A DNA stretch of 64,000 nt from Coprobacter fastidiosus (GTDB taxonomy: Bacteria; Bacteroidota; Bacteroidia; Bacteroidales; Coprobacteraceae), in the NCBI RefSeq assembly GCF_030296935.1, contig NZ_AP028032.1, positions 2,356,001-2,420,000 of the forward strand. The letters are read 5' to 3'. Position numbers and translations under genes: made by a program. How positions within the stretch are numbered: position 1 is the first letter of the stretch; each line of letters begins with the position of its first letter. Below are positions 1 through 9,203 of this stretch, in pieces. The notes beneath the pieces were generated by a model. The model saw only the letters and a list, made by a program, of their open reading frames with translations, was not told the origin of the DNA and did not search any database.

Positions 1-670
1 GTTCTACATATTTGTTCCCGTTTAAAGCGCTCTTTTCGTCAACGTTGCAAATATACATAACCGGCTTACTGGTAAGGAGAAATAACTCCCGAGCTATTTT
101 CTGTTCGTCTTTAGTTTCGAAACTGACGGTACGGGCAGACTTTCCTTGTTCCAGAGCTTCTTTATACTTGCTTAATACATCGTATGCAAGCTTTGCATTT
201 TTGTCACCTCCTGTTTGTGCTTGTTTCTGAACCTTAGAGATGCGGCTCTCTATCGTCTCCAGATCTTTCAATTGCAGTTCATAGTCGATGATTTCTTTGT
301 CGCGTACGGGATCGACAGAACCGTCTACATGAGTTATGTTGTCATCATCAAAACAGCGTAATACATGTAAAATTGCATCTGTTTCGCGTATATTGGCAAG
401 AAATTTGTTTCCTAATCCTTCTCCTTTACTAGCACCTTTTACTAATCCGGCAATATCCACGATTTCTACCGTAGTAGGAACTATGCGTTGAGGATGAACG
501 AGTTCTGCTAATTTATTGAGGCGTTCATCCGGGACGGTAATTACTCCGACATTCGGTTCGATCGTACAAAACGGAAAGTTTGCCGATTGGGCTTTTGCAT
601 TGGATAAACAATTGAAGAGGGTTGATTTGCCGACATTAGGCAAGCCGACGATACCACATTGTAATGCCAT
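1..670 (-). CDS. ychF: Ribosome-binding GTPase/ATPase YchF (Obg-like), 5' part only
   Basis: The gene runs off the left edge; about 223 N-terminal residues of a usual ~365 are present. The start is the ATG read at 670 on the minus strand, giving [20 protein letters not shown]. This holds a P-loop of the form GLPNVGKST, typical of YchF. Further on are the switch-region sequence [11 protein letters not shown] and the G3 motif [16 protein letters not shown], both characteristic of this Obg-like P-loop NTPase. The family binds ribosomes and prefers ATP; the C-terminal TGS domain would lie outside the window. A TATCTTTG promoter element lies about 100 bases upstream on the same strand. Identification is confident; nothing is odd. 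Confidence 0.95.
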   Translation of the reverse strand, partial: MALQCGIVGLPNVGKSTLFNCLSNAKAQSANFPFCTIEPNVGVITVPDERLNKLAELVHPQRIVPTTVEIVDIAGLVKGASKGEGLGNKFLANIRETDAILHVLRCFDDDNITHVDGSVDPVRDKEIIDYELQLKDLETIESRISKVQKQAQTGGDKNAKLAYDVLSKYKEALEQGKSARTVSFETKDEQKIARELFLLTSKPVMYICNVDEKSALNGNKYVE

Positions 671-767
671 AGTTTATTTTGTTGAATTATTTTCGAAAAT
701 ATTGTCTTGTTTGCTGAAACAATTCCGATAAGTTAACACCGGAAATAACAGTTATTCTTTCGACCTG

Positions 768-775
768 CAAAGATA
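768..775 (-). promoter_or_regulatory. -7 promoter element of ychF
   Basis: TATCTTTG on the minus strand matches the Bacteroidota -7 consensus TAnnTTTG. It lies about 100 bases upstream of the ychF start. No convincing -33 TTTG was fixed. Confidence 0.45.
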
Positions 776-896
776 ACCATTCTTTTGGTATATACGAATA
801 GAAACAGGTTTGTTCGTTCGAAAACGATCTTTTGAGTTCTGTCTTTGGCTTTTTGTTGAACTTGTACCTCTCTCTCTTTGTTATTATCATGATAAA

Positions 897-2213
897 ATGT
901 TTATGATTATGGATGACAAATCGCATAAATTTGCCGGTGAACTTTTGGAGTGGATAAAGTCTATTCTTAGAGATTTGGGTATAGAGACCGGAAGAGTGGA
1001 TGAAATGGAAGGTATTATATATACAGTTCTGATAGCACTGTTTGCTTGGGCTGTAGCCTGGATATTGCGGTATGTCCTCCATTACGTTTTTCTGAAAATA
1101 TTAGGGAAAAGTAAAAATGAGATTCTTAGGGTATTGGTAGATCGGCGGGTCTTTTCCGGTGTAGCGCATGTTTTACCTCCTTTGATTATGCTGTCTTTGT
1201 TACCTTTGGTATATGACGATTACAGATCGCTTATCGGATGGGTAGAGCGTTTTTGTTGGATTTATTTGGTAATTGCTTTTTTAGTTTATACCAATACCTT
1301 TTTGTCTGCTTTGTGGCGGATATTTTCAAGTTCGGATGCTATGAAGGATCGACCTTTAAAAGGGCTCATACAGTTGGTAAAAGGTATTTTGATAGGCTTA
1401 GGGGTTATTATTGTCATTTCTATTTTGGTGCAACGTTCCCCGATGAAGTTGATTACCGGATTGGGAGCTTTTGCCGCAGTATTGATGCTTGTTTTTAAAG
1501 ATAGTATTTTGGGGTTTGTCGCCGGAGTGCAGCTGGCCCAAAATGATATTGTTCGCAAAGGAGATTGGATCGTGATGCCGGGAGGTATGTTGAACGGTGT
1601 CGTTATCGATATAACTTTGAATACTGTAAAAGTCCAAAATTTTGATAATACGATTGTTACAGTTCCTCCTTATTCATTGATTTCGGGAACATTGCAGAAT
1701 TGGAGGGGAATGGCGGAATCTGGCGGACGTCGGATAATGCGCGATTTTACGATAGATGTGACATCTATCAAAGTTTGTACTCCGGAGTTATTGGAGTCTT
1801 TAAAGAGCGTAGATTTCTTAAAATCGTATATTGAGGAGAAACAGGCAGAGCAGGCTGCCGGGAAAGTAGAGAATACTGATAATAGTAATGGCTTGGTAAA
1901 TGGAACGATAGAAACCAATTTGGGATTATTCAGAGCTTATGTGGCTATGTATTTGCGTAAGCATCCTTTTGTTAATGGGGATTTGACATTGATGACTCGG
2001 TTGTTAGAACCGACCGAGAATGGCATACCTTTTGAAATATACTGTTTTTCTGCGAATAAGAATTGGGTGAGCTATGAGTCTATACAGGCCGAAATTATGG
2101 AACATGTGGCAGCTGTTGCCGCTCGTTTCGAATTGCATATTTATCAAAATGCTTCGGGGCATGATTATATTGTTTCTGCCTATATTACTGCCGGTAAAGA
2201 GCCTCCGGTCTAA
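897..2213 (+). CDS. MscS family mechanosensitive channel (YbdG-like)
   Basis: About 438 residues. The frame is open upstream to an ATG at 810, but those residues look like translated leader; I place the start at the ATG cluster at 897-909 (MFMIMDDKSHKF). Several hydrophobic segments precede the MscS pore-lining helix and beta domain. The region SPMKLITGLGAFAAVLMLVF followed by KDSILGFVAGVQLAQNDIVRKGDWI is the MscS signature, with the usual DW(I/V) step into the beta domain. The protein resembles the longer MscM/YbdG group rather than the small MscS. It would act in the inner membrane as a release valve on osmotic downshock. The stop codon touches the left end of a dispersed repeat element. 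The exact substrate or gating class cannot be told from sequence. Confidence 0.88.
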   Translation: MFMIMDDKSHKFAGELLEWIKSILRDLGIETGRVDEMEGIIYTVLIALFAWAVAWILRYVLHYVFLKILGKSKNEILRVLVDRRVFSGVAHVLPPLIMLSLLPLVYDDYRSLIGWVERFCWIYLVIAFLVYTNTFLSALWRIFSSSDAMKDRPLKGLIQLVKGILIGLGVIIVISILVQRSPMKLITGLGAFAAVLMLVFKDSILGFVAGVQLAQNDIVRKGDWIVMPGGMLNGVVIDITLNTVKVQNFDNTIVTVPPYSLISGTLQNWRGMAESGGRRIMRDFTIDVTSIKVCTPELLESLKSVDFLKSYIEEKQAEQAAGKVENTDNSNGLVNGTIETNLGLFRAYVAMYLRKHPFVNGDLTLMTRLLEPTENGIPFEIYCFSANKNWVSYESIQAEIMEHVAAVAARFELHIYQNASGHDYIVSAYITAGKEPPV

Positions 2214-2405
2214 AGAGCCAGTCGTACATTTGTACGTCTAAATTTTCCAATAAGAAAATTGTATCCGATCATTTTTGCATTTTCTTCCGGTCTGTTTTCC
2301 CATTTTTCTTCGTTAGATAGTCCGCTATCCTCCTCGTAAAAACAGAAAAACATCTTTGAAAGAAACCCTCAAAACTGACCTGAACAAAATTTAGACAAGT
2401 TCTTA
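2213..2405 (+). repeat. Dispersed MITE-like intergenic element, copy A
   Basis: Fills the gap between the mscS stop and the pectate lyase stop. The left end reads AAGAGCCAGTC and, after a small palindromic insertion (GTACATTTGTAC), TCTAAATTTTCC. The right end reads CAAAATTTAGACAAGTTCTTA, roughly the inverse of the left. A central GATAGTCCGCTATC can form a small stem. Related copies lie at 16754-16942, 23322-23441, 31175-31340 and 54749-54922. No open reading frame or transposase was seen in it. Confidence 0.75.
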
Positions 2406-2415
2406 ATCGGTATAT

Positions 2416-4161
2416 TTATTTCTTTATAAACCGAACACTATTTTGTTCTTTTTCCGAGTCGATAAGGATCATTAAATAATTGCCTGTGGGGAGATGAGAA
2501 ACATCTACAATGGCGCATTGATATAATGGTAAAACAGATATTAGTTTCCCTTCCGAAGAATAAATTCTGGCCTCTTCGAGCTTTCGTTCTGTTCCGATAA
2601 AAAGACGGTCGCTTGTCGGATTAGGGAAGATGGTTAACGTCTCGTTTTTAAAAGAGGATGCTATTCCTTCTGTAAAATCCAAGGGAATATATTCTCCAGC
2701 CAAATGGGCGAGGTAAGCTTCTAATGCTGTATATCCGCTGTCGGTGATTTTATTTCGATCTGAAGGATCTTCAGGGTTCAGTCCGTTTTCAGTTTCCCAT
2801 ATATCATCCATTCCGTCGTTGTCATTGTCTGTTATATTACCATAGGTGCTATATTCGGGATATCCTCCGACGGCTACCGGGTCATCGATAATTCCTAATG
2901 TTTTTTGATAATAACGACTTGTCTTGGTTTCCGATTCGAATTCTGATGTCCCATATCCTGATGCCGTTCCATTTTCAGTTTCATCTATAATACGTCTATC
3001 TACCTCGTCTAAGGGATGAGCTCCGGCTTTTGCCAATACACTCTTAAAGGCATCGGAAGCTGTTTCTGTTTTTATTTGGTAAGGAGTTTTTATTTCAAAT
3101 GGTGTTTCTACAATGACTTGTTCCTGAAGGTCTGTCGGATAGGCGCTTTTATCGATTCCTAAGGCATTATCGGTCGTGAAACTATCATTTCCTTCCATTA
3201 TATTTCCAGAGGCATACCATTGACCTACTTTACGATACGAATCCCCTCCGTAAGAGGCTTGTACAAAATAGGATTTGTTTTTTGCAGGACGTGCAAGTCC
3301 CGGTTTATAGTAGTTGCCTACCATGTTGATTTCGTTCTTTTCACCTTTTGTTATGTCTCCTCCGTAACAAGAATTTGCTTTTCCCCAGTTATAGATGACA
3401 TTGTTGACATAGTCTGTAAGAATTTTGTAATCGTTTGTTTCGCGATCGTCTCGTGCACCGTTAAAACGCGGCATGCGATTATGGCAGTGGGCGAGCAGAT
3501 TATGATGGTAAGAAGAGAAGTCTCCTCCCCATTGGGTGGCATAACTGCGAGAACCTTTGATATGCCCTGCCGAATATAAACCTTCGTGTATAATACACCA
3601 TTGTACCGTGGTGCGTTTATTATCGTACATTGTCATATTTTCTTCACACGACCATCCGAAAGTGCAGTGATCTACAATGACATCTTCGCAGTTCTCAATC
3701 CCGATTGATCCTCCGTCGGTATGTGTACCGTCATCTTTCAGTCCTATTCGAAAACGAAGATGACGTATGATGACGTTTTTTGATCCTCCGAGATTGACTT
3801 TTGCTCCTCGTATACAGATACCGTCTCCGGGTGCAGTTTGCCCGGCTAAAGTATAACCGTTTCGAGCACACTTCAGCTCTTCTTTTAATTTTATGATCCC
3901 TGAAGTTCTGAAAATAACGGTGATAGGTTCTTCCGGATGTTGAGAGAGCGCCCATCGAAGAGAGCCTTCTATCGGTGTTTCTCCTGTAGCATAATCCTCG
4001 GTTGTCGTGACGAAAACTACTTGCCCTCCGCGTCCTCCGGTTGCAAATTTTCCGAATCCTTCTGCTGAGGTGAAAGCTGGTACTTGAGCTTTTGATGAGA
4101 TTGCAAAGATGAATGTCAGGACAATAATACTTGCTTTGATTATATGTTTTCGATCTTTCAT
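2416..4161 (-). CDS. Secreted pectate lyase (PL1-like) with T9SS sorting domain
   Basis: 581 residues. An N-terminal signal peptide (about residues 1-25, ending near SSKAQ) leads into a parallel beta-helix lyase domain beginning TSAEGFGKFATGGRGG, typical of bacterial polysaccharide lyase family 1. Core motifs include VDHCTFGWSCEEN and QWGGDFSSYHHNLLAHCHNR. Around residues 445-456 there is a DNDNDGMDDIWE segment, an Asp-rich calcium-binding type. From about residue 508 the protein ends in a type A T9SS C-terminal domain: IFPNPTSDRLFI, then LPTGNYLMIL, ending VRFIKK. The enzyme is therefore expected to be exported by Sec, then across the outer membrane by T9SS, and to cleave pectic polygalacturonate by beta-elimination. 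No SusC/SusD pair is adjacent. The exact substrate is inferred from family only. Confidence 0.88.
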   Translation of the reverse strand: MKDRKHIIKASIIVLTFIFAISSKAQVPAFTSAEGFGKFATGGRGGQVVFVTTTEDYATGETPIEGSLRWALSQHPEEPITVIFRTSGIIKLKEELKCARNGYTLAGQTAPGDGICIRGAKVNLGGSKNVIIRHLRFRIGLKDDGTHTDGGSIGIENCEDVIVDHCTFGWSCEENMTMYDNKRTTVQWCIIHEGLYSAGHIKGSRSYATQWGGDFSSYHHNLLAHCHNRMPRFNGARDDRETNDYKILTDYVNNVIYNWGKANSCYGGDITKGEKNEINMVGNYYKPGLARPAKNKSYFVQASYGGDSYRKVGQWYASGNIMEGNDSFTTDNALGIDKSAYPTDLQEQVIVETPFEIKTPYQIKTETASDAFKSVLAKAGAHPLDEVDRRIIDETENGTASGYGTSEFESETKTSRYYQKTLGIIDDPVAVGGYPEYSTYGNITDNDNDGMDDIWETENGLNPEDPSDRNKITDSGYTALEAYLAHLAGEYIPLDFTEGIASSFKNETLTIFPNPTSDRLFIGTERKLEEARIYSSEGKLISVLPLYQCAIVDVSHLPTGNYLMILIDSEKEQNSVRFIKK

Positions 4162-4194
4162 GATATAGGAAATTTACAAGTTTATTTTATGTTG

Positions 4195-4202
4195 CAAAAA
4201 TA
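4195..4202 (-). promoter_or_regulatory. -7 promoter element of pectate lyase gene
   Basis: TATTTTTG on the minus strand, about 35 bases upstream of the lyase start, in the divergent gap shared with the tetR-type gene. Confidence 0.45.
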
Positions 4203-4361
4203 CCGGTAATGCCGGAGGATAATGTGTACTTTTTGTTATTGTTGGAGGATTTTTTGCCTACTCTTTGTAATGATATTTTTATGATGATAAATACCGATTT
4301 TTAGGTATTGATATATGCTTATCGGCTTTTTAATTTTGTTCTGTTAAGTCAAATCGAACTT

Positions 4362-4973
4362 ATGCAAGCAGAAAAAGAATATGTGAGGAAAAATATATTG
4401 GCTGCAGCGACACCGTTGTTTTATGCAAAAGGGTATGTAAAAGTTCCTATGCGCAAAATTGCGGAAGCTTCCCATGTGGGGTTGAGTAATATTTATAATT
4501 ATTATGATAGTAAAGAGGATATTTTTCATGAAATAGTGCGTCCTGTAGTGAATTGTTTTTATGAAATGCTCGACGAACATCATGGGAAGAGGGGTGCGGA
4601 TATACTGGAAATGTTCACGAATGATTATCTCCGGTCTGTTATAGATGAGTATGTTTCTATTGTCAATAAGTACAGGGATTTGTTGTTTTTGCTTTTGTTC
4701 AGGTCTCAAGGTACTTCGTTGGAGAGATTTAAAGAGGATTTTTCGGATCGTTCGACTATGCTGGTGAAAGATTATTTTTTGAAGATGAAGTGGAAACACC
4801 CGGATTTGAATATTGATGTTTCGGACTTTACGATACGTTTGCATACTGTTTGGATGTTTACGATGTTGGAAGAGCTGATCGTTCACAGGAGAACACCGGA
4901 TGAAACGGAAAAAATAATAACGGAATATATGATTTTTTGTGTTACAGGTTGGAGAGAGCTTATGAAGAGATAG
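4362..4973 (+). CDS. TetR/AcrR family transcriptional regulator
   Basis: About 203 residues from the ATG at 4362 (MQAEKEYVRKNIL); the frame is open 18 codons further up but those residues are not TetR-like. Residues 8-55 form the HTH domain: ILAAATPLFYAKGYVKVPMR, then KIAEASHVGLSNIYNYYDSK, ending EDIFHEIV. The C-terminal ligand domain is divergent, as usual. It is the first gene of a co-directional run with a methyltransferase, phosphoglycerate mutase, two ABC half-transporters and another methyltransferase, so it probably represses this transport unit. That is inferred from position. The ligand is unknown. Confidence 0.88.
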   Translation: MQAEKEYVRKNILAAATPLFYAKGYVKVPMRKIAEASHVGLSNIYNYYDSKEDIFHEIVRPVVNCFYEMLDEHHGKRGADILEMFTNDYLRSVIDEYVSIVNKYRDLLFLLLFRSQGTSLERFKEDFSDRSTMLVKDYFLKMKWKHPDLNIDVSDFTIRLHTVWMFTMLEELIVHRRTPDETEKIITEYMIFCVTGWRELMKR

Positions 4974-5035
4974 GCTCTCTTTTTTTTGAATGAAATTGAA
5001 TAATGTTCGTTTTTAATTATTGAGACAAGAAAGAT

Positions 5036-5854
5036 ATGAAAAAAAAAATTGAGTTTGAAAACATTGTGGCGGAGACTCTTCTTATACCACTTTACATGAG
5101 GGCTAAAGAGGGTAGGAGAAAGGATGCTGTTCTGAAAGATGAGTTGGCTGAACGATTGATGGAGAGTATAGAATATGATTATTCAAGGTTTGATGGTGCA
5201 AAGTTGAGTGAAATCGGTTGTGTCGTAAGAGGCAGGTATTTTGATGATGCCGTACGACGTTTTATTTTCGATAAAATAAAACCGGTTGTTGTGAATGTGG
5301 GATGCGGATTGGATACTCGGTATCAACGACTGAAAGAGTATGGTGGTGTCATGTTTTATGAATTGGATTTGCCGGAAGTGATCGATTTGCGTAGAAAGTT
5401 GATACCGGAATCGGATTTCGATAAGTATATCGCAGCTTCGTTATTAGAAACGAAATGGATGGACGATTTGAAAGAGAAACACCCTGAAAGTTCTTTTATT
5501 TTTATAATAGAAGGGGTACTGATGTTTTTTTATGAAGATCAGGTGCGTTCGGTGCTGCATAATTTAGCAGAACGTTTTTCAGGGGGAGAAATCTGGTTTG
5601 ATGTATGTGGAAGTATGATGCATAGGTTTCACGTGAAACCGGATTCTCTTAGAGGGCATAAGGTACATATCCGTTCTGGTATTAGCGATGGACATCTCGT
5701 AGAGCAATGGGAATCTCGTTTGCAGCTTATTGATCAAGGAGTATACCAAAGACATTTCCCGCATCGCTGGGGTATGGGAATGGTATTGGGATTGTTTCCT
5801 CGTTTTAGTTGTAAGTTCAGTTCTATGTTAGGATACTGTATCGAGAATAAATAA
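5036..5854 (+). CDS. Class I SAM-dependent methyltransferase, LCM/PPM family
   Basis: 272 residues. The segment VVNVGCGLDTRYQRL is the SAM-binding motif I of the leucine carboxyl methyltransferase-like family (as in Tcmp/PPM-type enzymes). It is followed by the acidic YELDLPEVIDLRR and later by FIIEGVLMFFYEDQV, also family hallmarks. Members O-methylate small molecules or polyketides, and the bacterial ones are often of unknown substrate. It starts 63 bases after the TetR-type gene, on the same strand, and belongs by context to the export/uptake cluster that ends near 10.9 kb. The substrate cannot be inferred. Confidence 0.85.
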   Translation: MKKKIEFENIVAETLLIPLYMRAKEGRRKDAVLKDELAERLMESIEYDYSRFDGAKLSEIGCVVRGRYFDDAVRRFIFDKIKPVVVNVGCGLDTRYQRLKEYGGVMFYELDLPEVIDLRRKLIPESDFDKYIAASLLETKWMDDLKEKHPESSFIFIIEGVLMFFYEDQVRSVLHNLAERFSGGEIWFDVCGSMMHRFHVKPDSLRGHKVHIRSGISDGHLVEQWESRLQLIDQGVYQRHFPHRWGMGMVLGLFPRFSCKFSSMLGYCIENK

Positions 5855-5940
5855 ACTATAAATATTAATGCAGCCGATTTGAATTTTATAGAAGTATTTT
5901 TTTTGATTTTTTGATCGTAATAAGAGATTCTTATTTCGGA

Positions 5941-5960
5941 TAAAATTTAAACAGGCTCTA
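5941..5960. repeat. Possible solo end of the dispersed element
   Basis: TAAAATTTAAACAGGCTCTA matches the right-hand end seen in complete copies of the MITE-like family, but no matching left end is seen in the 120-base gap. It could be a remnant or chance. Confidence 0.35.
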
Positions 5961-5975
5961 AAACTTAAAAGTAAA

Positions 5976-6725
5976 ATGAAAAAAATCGTATTGTTACGAC
6001 ATGGAGAGAGTCTTTGGAATAAGGAGAACCGTTTTACCGGATGGACGGATGTGGACTTAAGCGATAAAGGAGTTGAGGAGGGTTATGAAGCCGGAAATCT
6101 TTTGAAAGAAGCCGGTATTTCTTTTCAAATGGCCTATGCCTCTTATTTGAAGAGAGCTGTAAAAACTTTGAATTGTGTCCTTGACAGGATGAATGCGGAT
6201 TGGATACCGGTCTTTAAGTCATGGAGGCTTAATGAGAAGCATTATGGTGCTCTCCAAGGCTTGAATAAAAGTGAGACTGCTGCTCGTTATGGGAATGAAC
6301 AGGTGCATATATGGCGTCGAAGTTATGATGTAGCACCGATGCCGTTAAAGGATAGTGATCCTGAGAGTCCGATCAATGATGTGAGATATTCTCATGTTCC
6401 TCTTTGCGATTTGCCGCGAACGGAATCTTTGAAAGATGCTATAATGAGGGTTATTCCCTATTGGGAATGCGAAATATTTCCTCGTTTGACAGTTGTTGAT
6501 AACATTCTGGTCGTTGCCCATGGAAATAGTTTAAGAGGTATTGTTAAATATTTGAAAGGTATATCGGATACGGATATTGCGAATTTAAATATTCCAACGG
6601 CTATGCCTTATGTATTTGAGTTTGACGAGTCTTTAAATTTTGTTCGCGATTATTATTTAGGTGATCCGGAAAAAATCAAACAAATGCAAGATGCGGTTGC
6701 AAATCAAGGTATTGCAAAAAAATAA
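5976..6725 (+). CDS. gpmA: 2,3-bisphosphoglycerate-dependent phosphoglycerate mutase
   Basis: 249 residues, the usual length. The N-terminus [20 protein letters not shown] carries the RHGE catalytic histidine motif; ERH-type residues follow in [22 protein letters not shown], and the second catalytic histidine lies in [14 protein letters not shown]. It interconverts 3- and 2-phosphoglycerate in glycolysis and gluconeogenesis, with a phosphohistidine intermediate. Its position between a methyltransferase and an ABC transporter gene is unexpected for a glycolytic enzyme. It lies 17 bases before the ABC gene, so the two are probably cotranscribed. Confidence 0.95.
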   Translation: MKKIVLLRHGESLWNKENRFTGWTDVDLSDKGVEEGYEAGNLLKEAGISFQMAYASYLKRAVKTLNCVLDRMNADWIPVFKSWRLNEKHYGALQGLNKSETAARYGNEQVHIWRRSYDVAPMPLKDSDPESPINDVRYSHVPLCDLPRTESLKDAIMRVIPYWECEIFPRLTVVDNILVVAHGNSLRGIVKYLKGISDTDIANLNIPTAMPYVFEFDESLNFVRDYYLGDPEKIKQMQDAVANQGIAKK

Positions 6726-6742
6726 ATTAAGAACAGATACTT

Positions 6743-8551
6743 ATGACAGAGATGAAAAAGAAAGAGGGTTTAAGTCGTCTTTTCCAAATTGCGGGTCAGC
6801 GGAAAGGGTTGTTAATCTTATCCGGAGTATTGTCTGCCGGTAGTGCTCTTTGTATGTTGACTCCTTATTGGGCGGTGTATGAAGTTCTGAATGAACTTTT
6901 GGTAAATGCGGGAGATCTTGATATGGTAAATGGTTCGTTTCTCATACATTGGGGTTGGACCGCTTTTGCCGGGTTGGTTTTCGGGTTGTTGCTGCTTTAT
7001 GTTGCACTTATGGCTTCGCATGTCGCTGCTTTCCGTATATTATACGGATTACGTGTGAGATTGTCTGAACATATAGGACGGTTATCTTTAGGTTTTTTGA
7101 ACGGATCTTCTACGGGAGCAATAAAAAAAACGATGGAACAGAATATCGAAAAGATAGAGACCTTTATCGCGCATACTATACCTGATTTGGTGAATGTGGT
7201 GGCTACCGAAATATTTATGTTCATTATCTTTTTTTCGCTTAACGGATGGTTTGCTGCTGTTTGTCTGGCATGCATAATAATGAGTATAGGTTTGCAATAT
7301 GTTAATTTTATGGGGAAGAAAGCTCGTGAGTTTACTGCGACTTATTTCGATACACAAGAGAGAATGAGTGCTTCGGCGGTGCAATATGTCCGGGGTATGC
7401 CTGTTGTGAAAATATTCGGACAAAGTGTGCATTCTTTCCGTCAATTTCATAAAGAAATATTGGGATATAAAAAGTGGGCATTAAAAGTTTGTGATACTTA
7501 TGAACGAGGTTTTGTTTTGTTTACAGTATTGCTTAATTCTATTGTTACGCTTGTTCTTCCTGTAGGTTTATTACTGATGCAGGGAAATTCTGGAAATCTG
7601 GCGTTGGCTGCTGTATGGCTTTTTTTTATTGTGATGGGTCCTGGAGTTACGTCTCCTGTTTATAAACTGATGTTTTTAGGTGGCGGAACAAGGGAAATCG
7701 ATGAGGGGGTGAAACGTATCGACCGGATATTTGACGAAAATCCGATTCCAGAGCCGGTTGTTGCAAAAAATCCTGTTTCTTATGATATTGAGTTTGATCA
7801 TGTCGGTTTTTCTTATGAGAATCGTGAGCAAGCAACACGTACAGAGGCTTTACGTGATGTATCGTTTGTTGCGCGGCAAGGAGAGATTACAGCATTGGTA
7901 GGTCCGTCAGGTTCTGGTAAAAGTACGGTTGCAAGCCTGATACCCCGTTTCTGGGATGTAGCGGAAGGAAATATCCGAATCGGAGGTGTGGATGTGAGAG
8001 ATATTGCGAATGAACGATTAATGAATCTTGTTTCTTTTGTTTTTCAAGATACGTTTCTTTTTTATGATACATTATATGAAAACATTGCAGTAGGTTGTCC
8101 TGGTGCAACACGTCAGCAGGTAGAAGATGCTGCTCGAGCTGCTCAGTGCCACGATTTTATTATGAATCTCCCGAATGGCTATGAAACTCGTATAGGAGAT
8201 AAAGGCGTGTATCTTTCAGGAGGTGAATCTCAACGCATTTGTGTGGCACGTGCAATTCTGAAAAATGCTCCTATCCTTGTTCTGGATGAGGCAACAGCTT
8301 TTGCAGACCCAGAAAATGAGTATAAGATGCAACGGGCACTGCAGCATCTTATTAAGGATAAAACCGTAATTGTAATTGCTCATCGCTTGTCTTCTATTAT
8401 TTCGGCACAACAAATCGTCGTTTTGAAAGAGGGTAAAGTAGTGCAAATCGGTACGCATAAGGAGCTCACCTCAATGTCCGGTGTTTACCGGCAAATGTGG
8501 GATGCTTATACCGATGCTTTTCGTTGGGAACTCAATGTCGGAAATAAATAA
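6743..8551 (+). CDS. ABC half-transporter, permease fused to ATPase (first of pair)
   Basis: 602 residues. The first ~330 residues hold a six-helix exporter-type membrane domain; the rest is the nucleotide-binding domain. Walker A is GPSGSGKST, the signature is LSGGESQRICVARAIL, Walker B is ILVLDEAT, and the H-loop is IVIAHRLSS. The D-loop region reads FADPENE instead of the usual SALD/SLD form. That change is known to me in siderophore-type pairs such as IrtA/IrtB and YbtP/YbtQ, so import of a metal chelate is possible as well as export. It probably forms a heterodimer with the second ABC gene at 9204. The small methyltransferase gene lies between them. Confidence 0.9.
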   Translation: MTEMKKKEGLSRLFQIAGQRKGLLILSGVLSAGSALCMLTPYWAVYEVLNELLVNAGDLDMVNGSFLIHWGWTAFAGLVFGLLLLYVALMASHVAAFRILYGLRVRLSEHIGRLSLGFLNGSSTGAIKKTMEQNIEKIETFIAHTIPDLVNVVATEIFMFIIFFSLNGWFAAVCLACIIMSIGLQYVNFMGKKAREFTATYFDTQERMSASAVQYVRGMPVVKIFGQSVHSFRQFHKEILGYKKWALKVCDTYERGFVLFTVLLNSIVTLVLPVGLLLMQGNSGNLALAAVWLFFIVMGPGVTSPVYKLMFLGGGTREIDEGVKRIDRIFDENPIPEPVVAKNPVSYDIEFDHVGFSYENREQATRTEALRDVSFVARQGEITALVGPSGSGKSTVASLIPRFWDVAEGNIRIGGVDVRDIANERLMNLVSFVFQDTFLFYDTLYENIAVGCPGATRQQVEDAARAAQCHDFIMNLPNGYETRIGDKGVYLSGGESQRICVARAILKNAPILVLDEATAFADPENEYKMQRALQHLIKDKTVIVIAHRLSSIISAQQIVVLKEGKVVQIGTHKELTSMSGVYRQMWDAYTDAFRWELNVGNK

Positions 8552-8567
8552 TTAGGGGGTAGTATTT

Positions 8568-9188
8568 ATGTTTAAACAGAGTTTTATTAATAAGATTCTC
8601 CAAAATACAAGAAAACCGGAAGGCTTTTGGGGACGGATTATTTTACGAGGGATGAATAAAGGACATGCACCGCTGGCCAAATGGGGTATGTCTTATTTAA
8701 AATGGTCTCCCGAATGGTCTTTATTGGATGTCGGTTGTGGAGGTGGAGCTAATCTTGCAGAGATGTCGATACGTTGTCCTGAAGGGAGTGTTTATGGTAT
8801 TGACATTAGTGAAGAAAGTGTGAAATTTGCTCGGAAAAAGAACCGGGATTTGCTCGGAAAACGATGCTTTATAGAGCAGGGAAGTGTAGAAAAGCTTCCG
8901 TACGAGAATGAAATGTTCAATGTAGTTACAGCATTTGAAACGATTTATTTCTGGAATGACCTTTTGCAGTCATTTACTGAAATAGCTCGTGTACTAAAGA
9001 AAGGTGGAATTTTCTTGATTTGCTGTGAAATGAGTGATCCGTCTAATACAATATGGACGAGTCGGATAGACGGGATGACAATACATCCGGTAAGAGAACT
9101 TCGTTCTTTACTTTCCCGATCGGGTTTTACGGATATTTCTGTATATAAACGTCGGAAAGAAGATTTGTGTATTATTGCTCAAAAATAA
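8568..9188 (+). CDS. Class I SAM-dependent methyltransferase (type 11-like)
   Basis: 206 residues. Motif I is LLDVGCGGGANL, followed by the acidic YGIDISEESVKFARKKN. Further on come VEKLPYENEMFNVVTAFETI and then ARVLKKGGIFLICCE, the common order for Methyltransf_11/25 domains. It begins 16 bases after the first ABC gene and ends 15 bases before the second, so it lies inside an ABC-MT-ABC unit. A small-molecule substrate handled by the transporter is the natural guess, but nothing in the sequence identifies it. It is not related in fold motif details to the LCM-type enzyme at 5036. Confidence 0.87.
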   Translation: MFKQSFINKILQNTRKPEGFWGRIILRGMNKGHAPLAKWGMSYLKWSPEWSLLDVGCGGGANLAEMSIRCPEGSVYGIDISEESVKFARKKNRDLLGKRCFIEQGSVEKLPYENEMFNVVTAFETIYFWNDLLQSFTEIARVLKKGGIFLICCEMSDPSNTIWTSRIDGMTIHPVRELRSLLSRSGFTDISVYKRRKEDLCIIAQK

Positions 9189-9203
9189 CTTTATAAAAGA
9201 ATT

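Noticed and set aside
687-1082. 131-codon minus-strand frame between ychF and the MscS gene
   Set aside because: It overlaps the MscS coding region and resembles no family.
5036-5854. Considered as a tRNA or rRNA methyltransferase
   Set aside because: The VNVGCGLDTR and DLPEVIDLRR motifs place it in the LCM/PPM small-molecule family.
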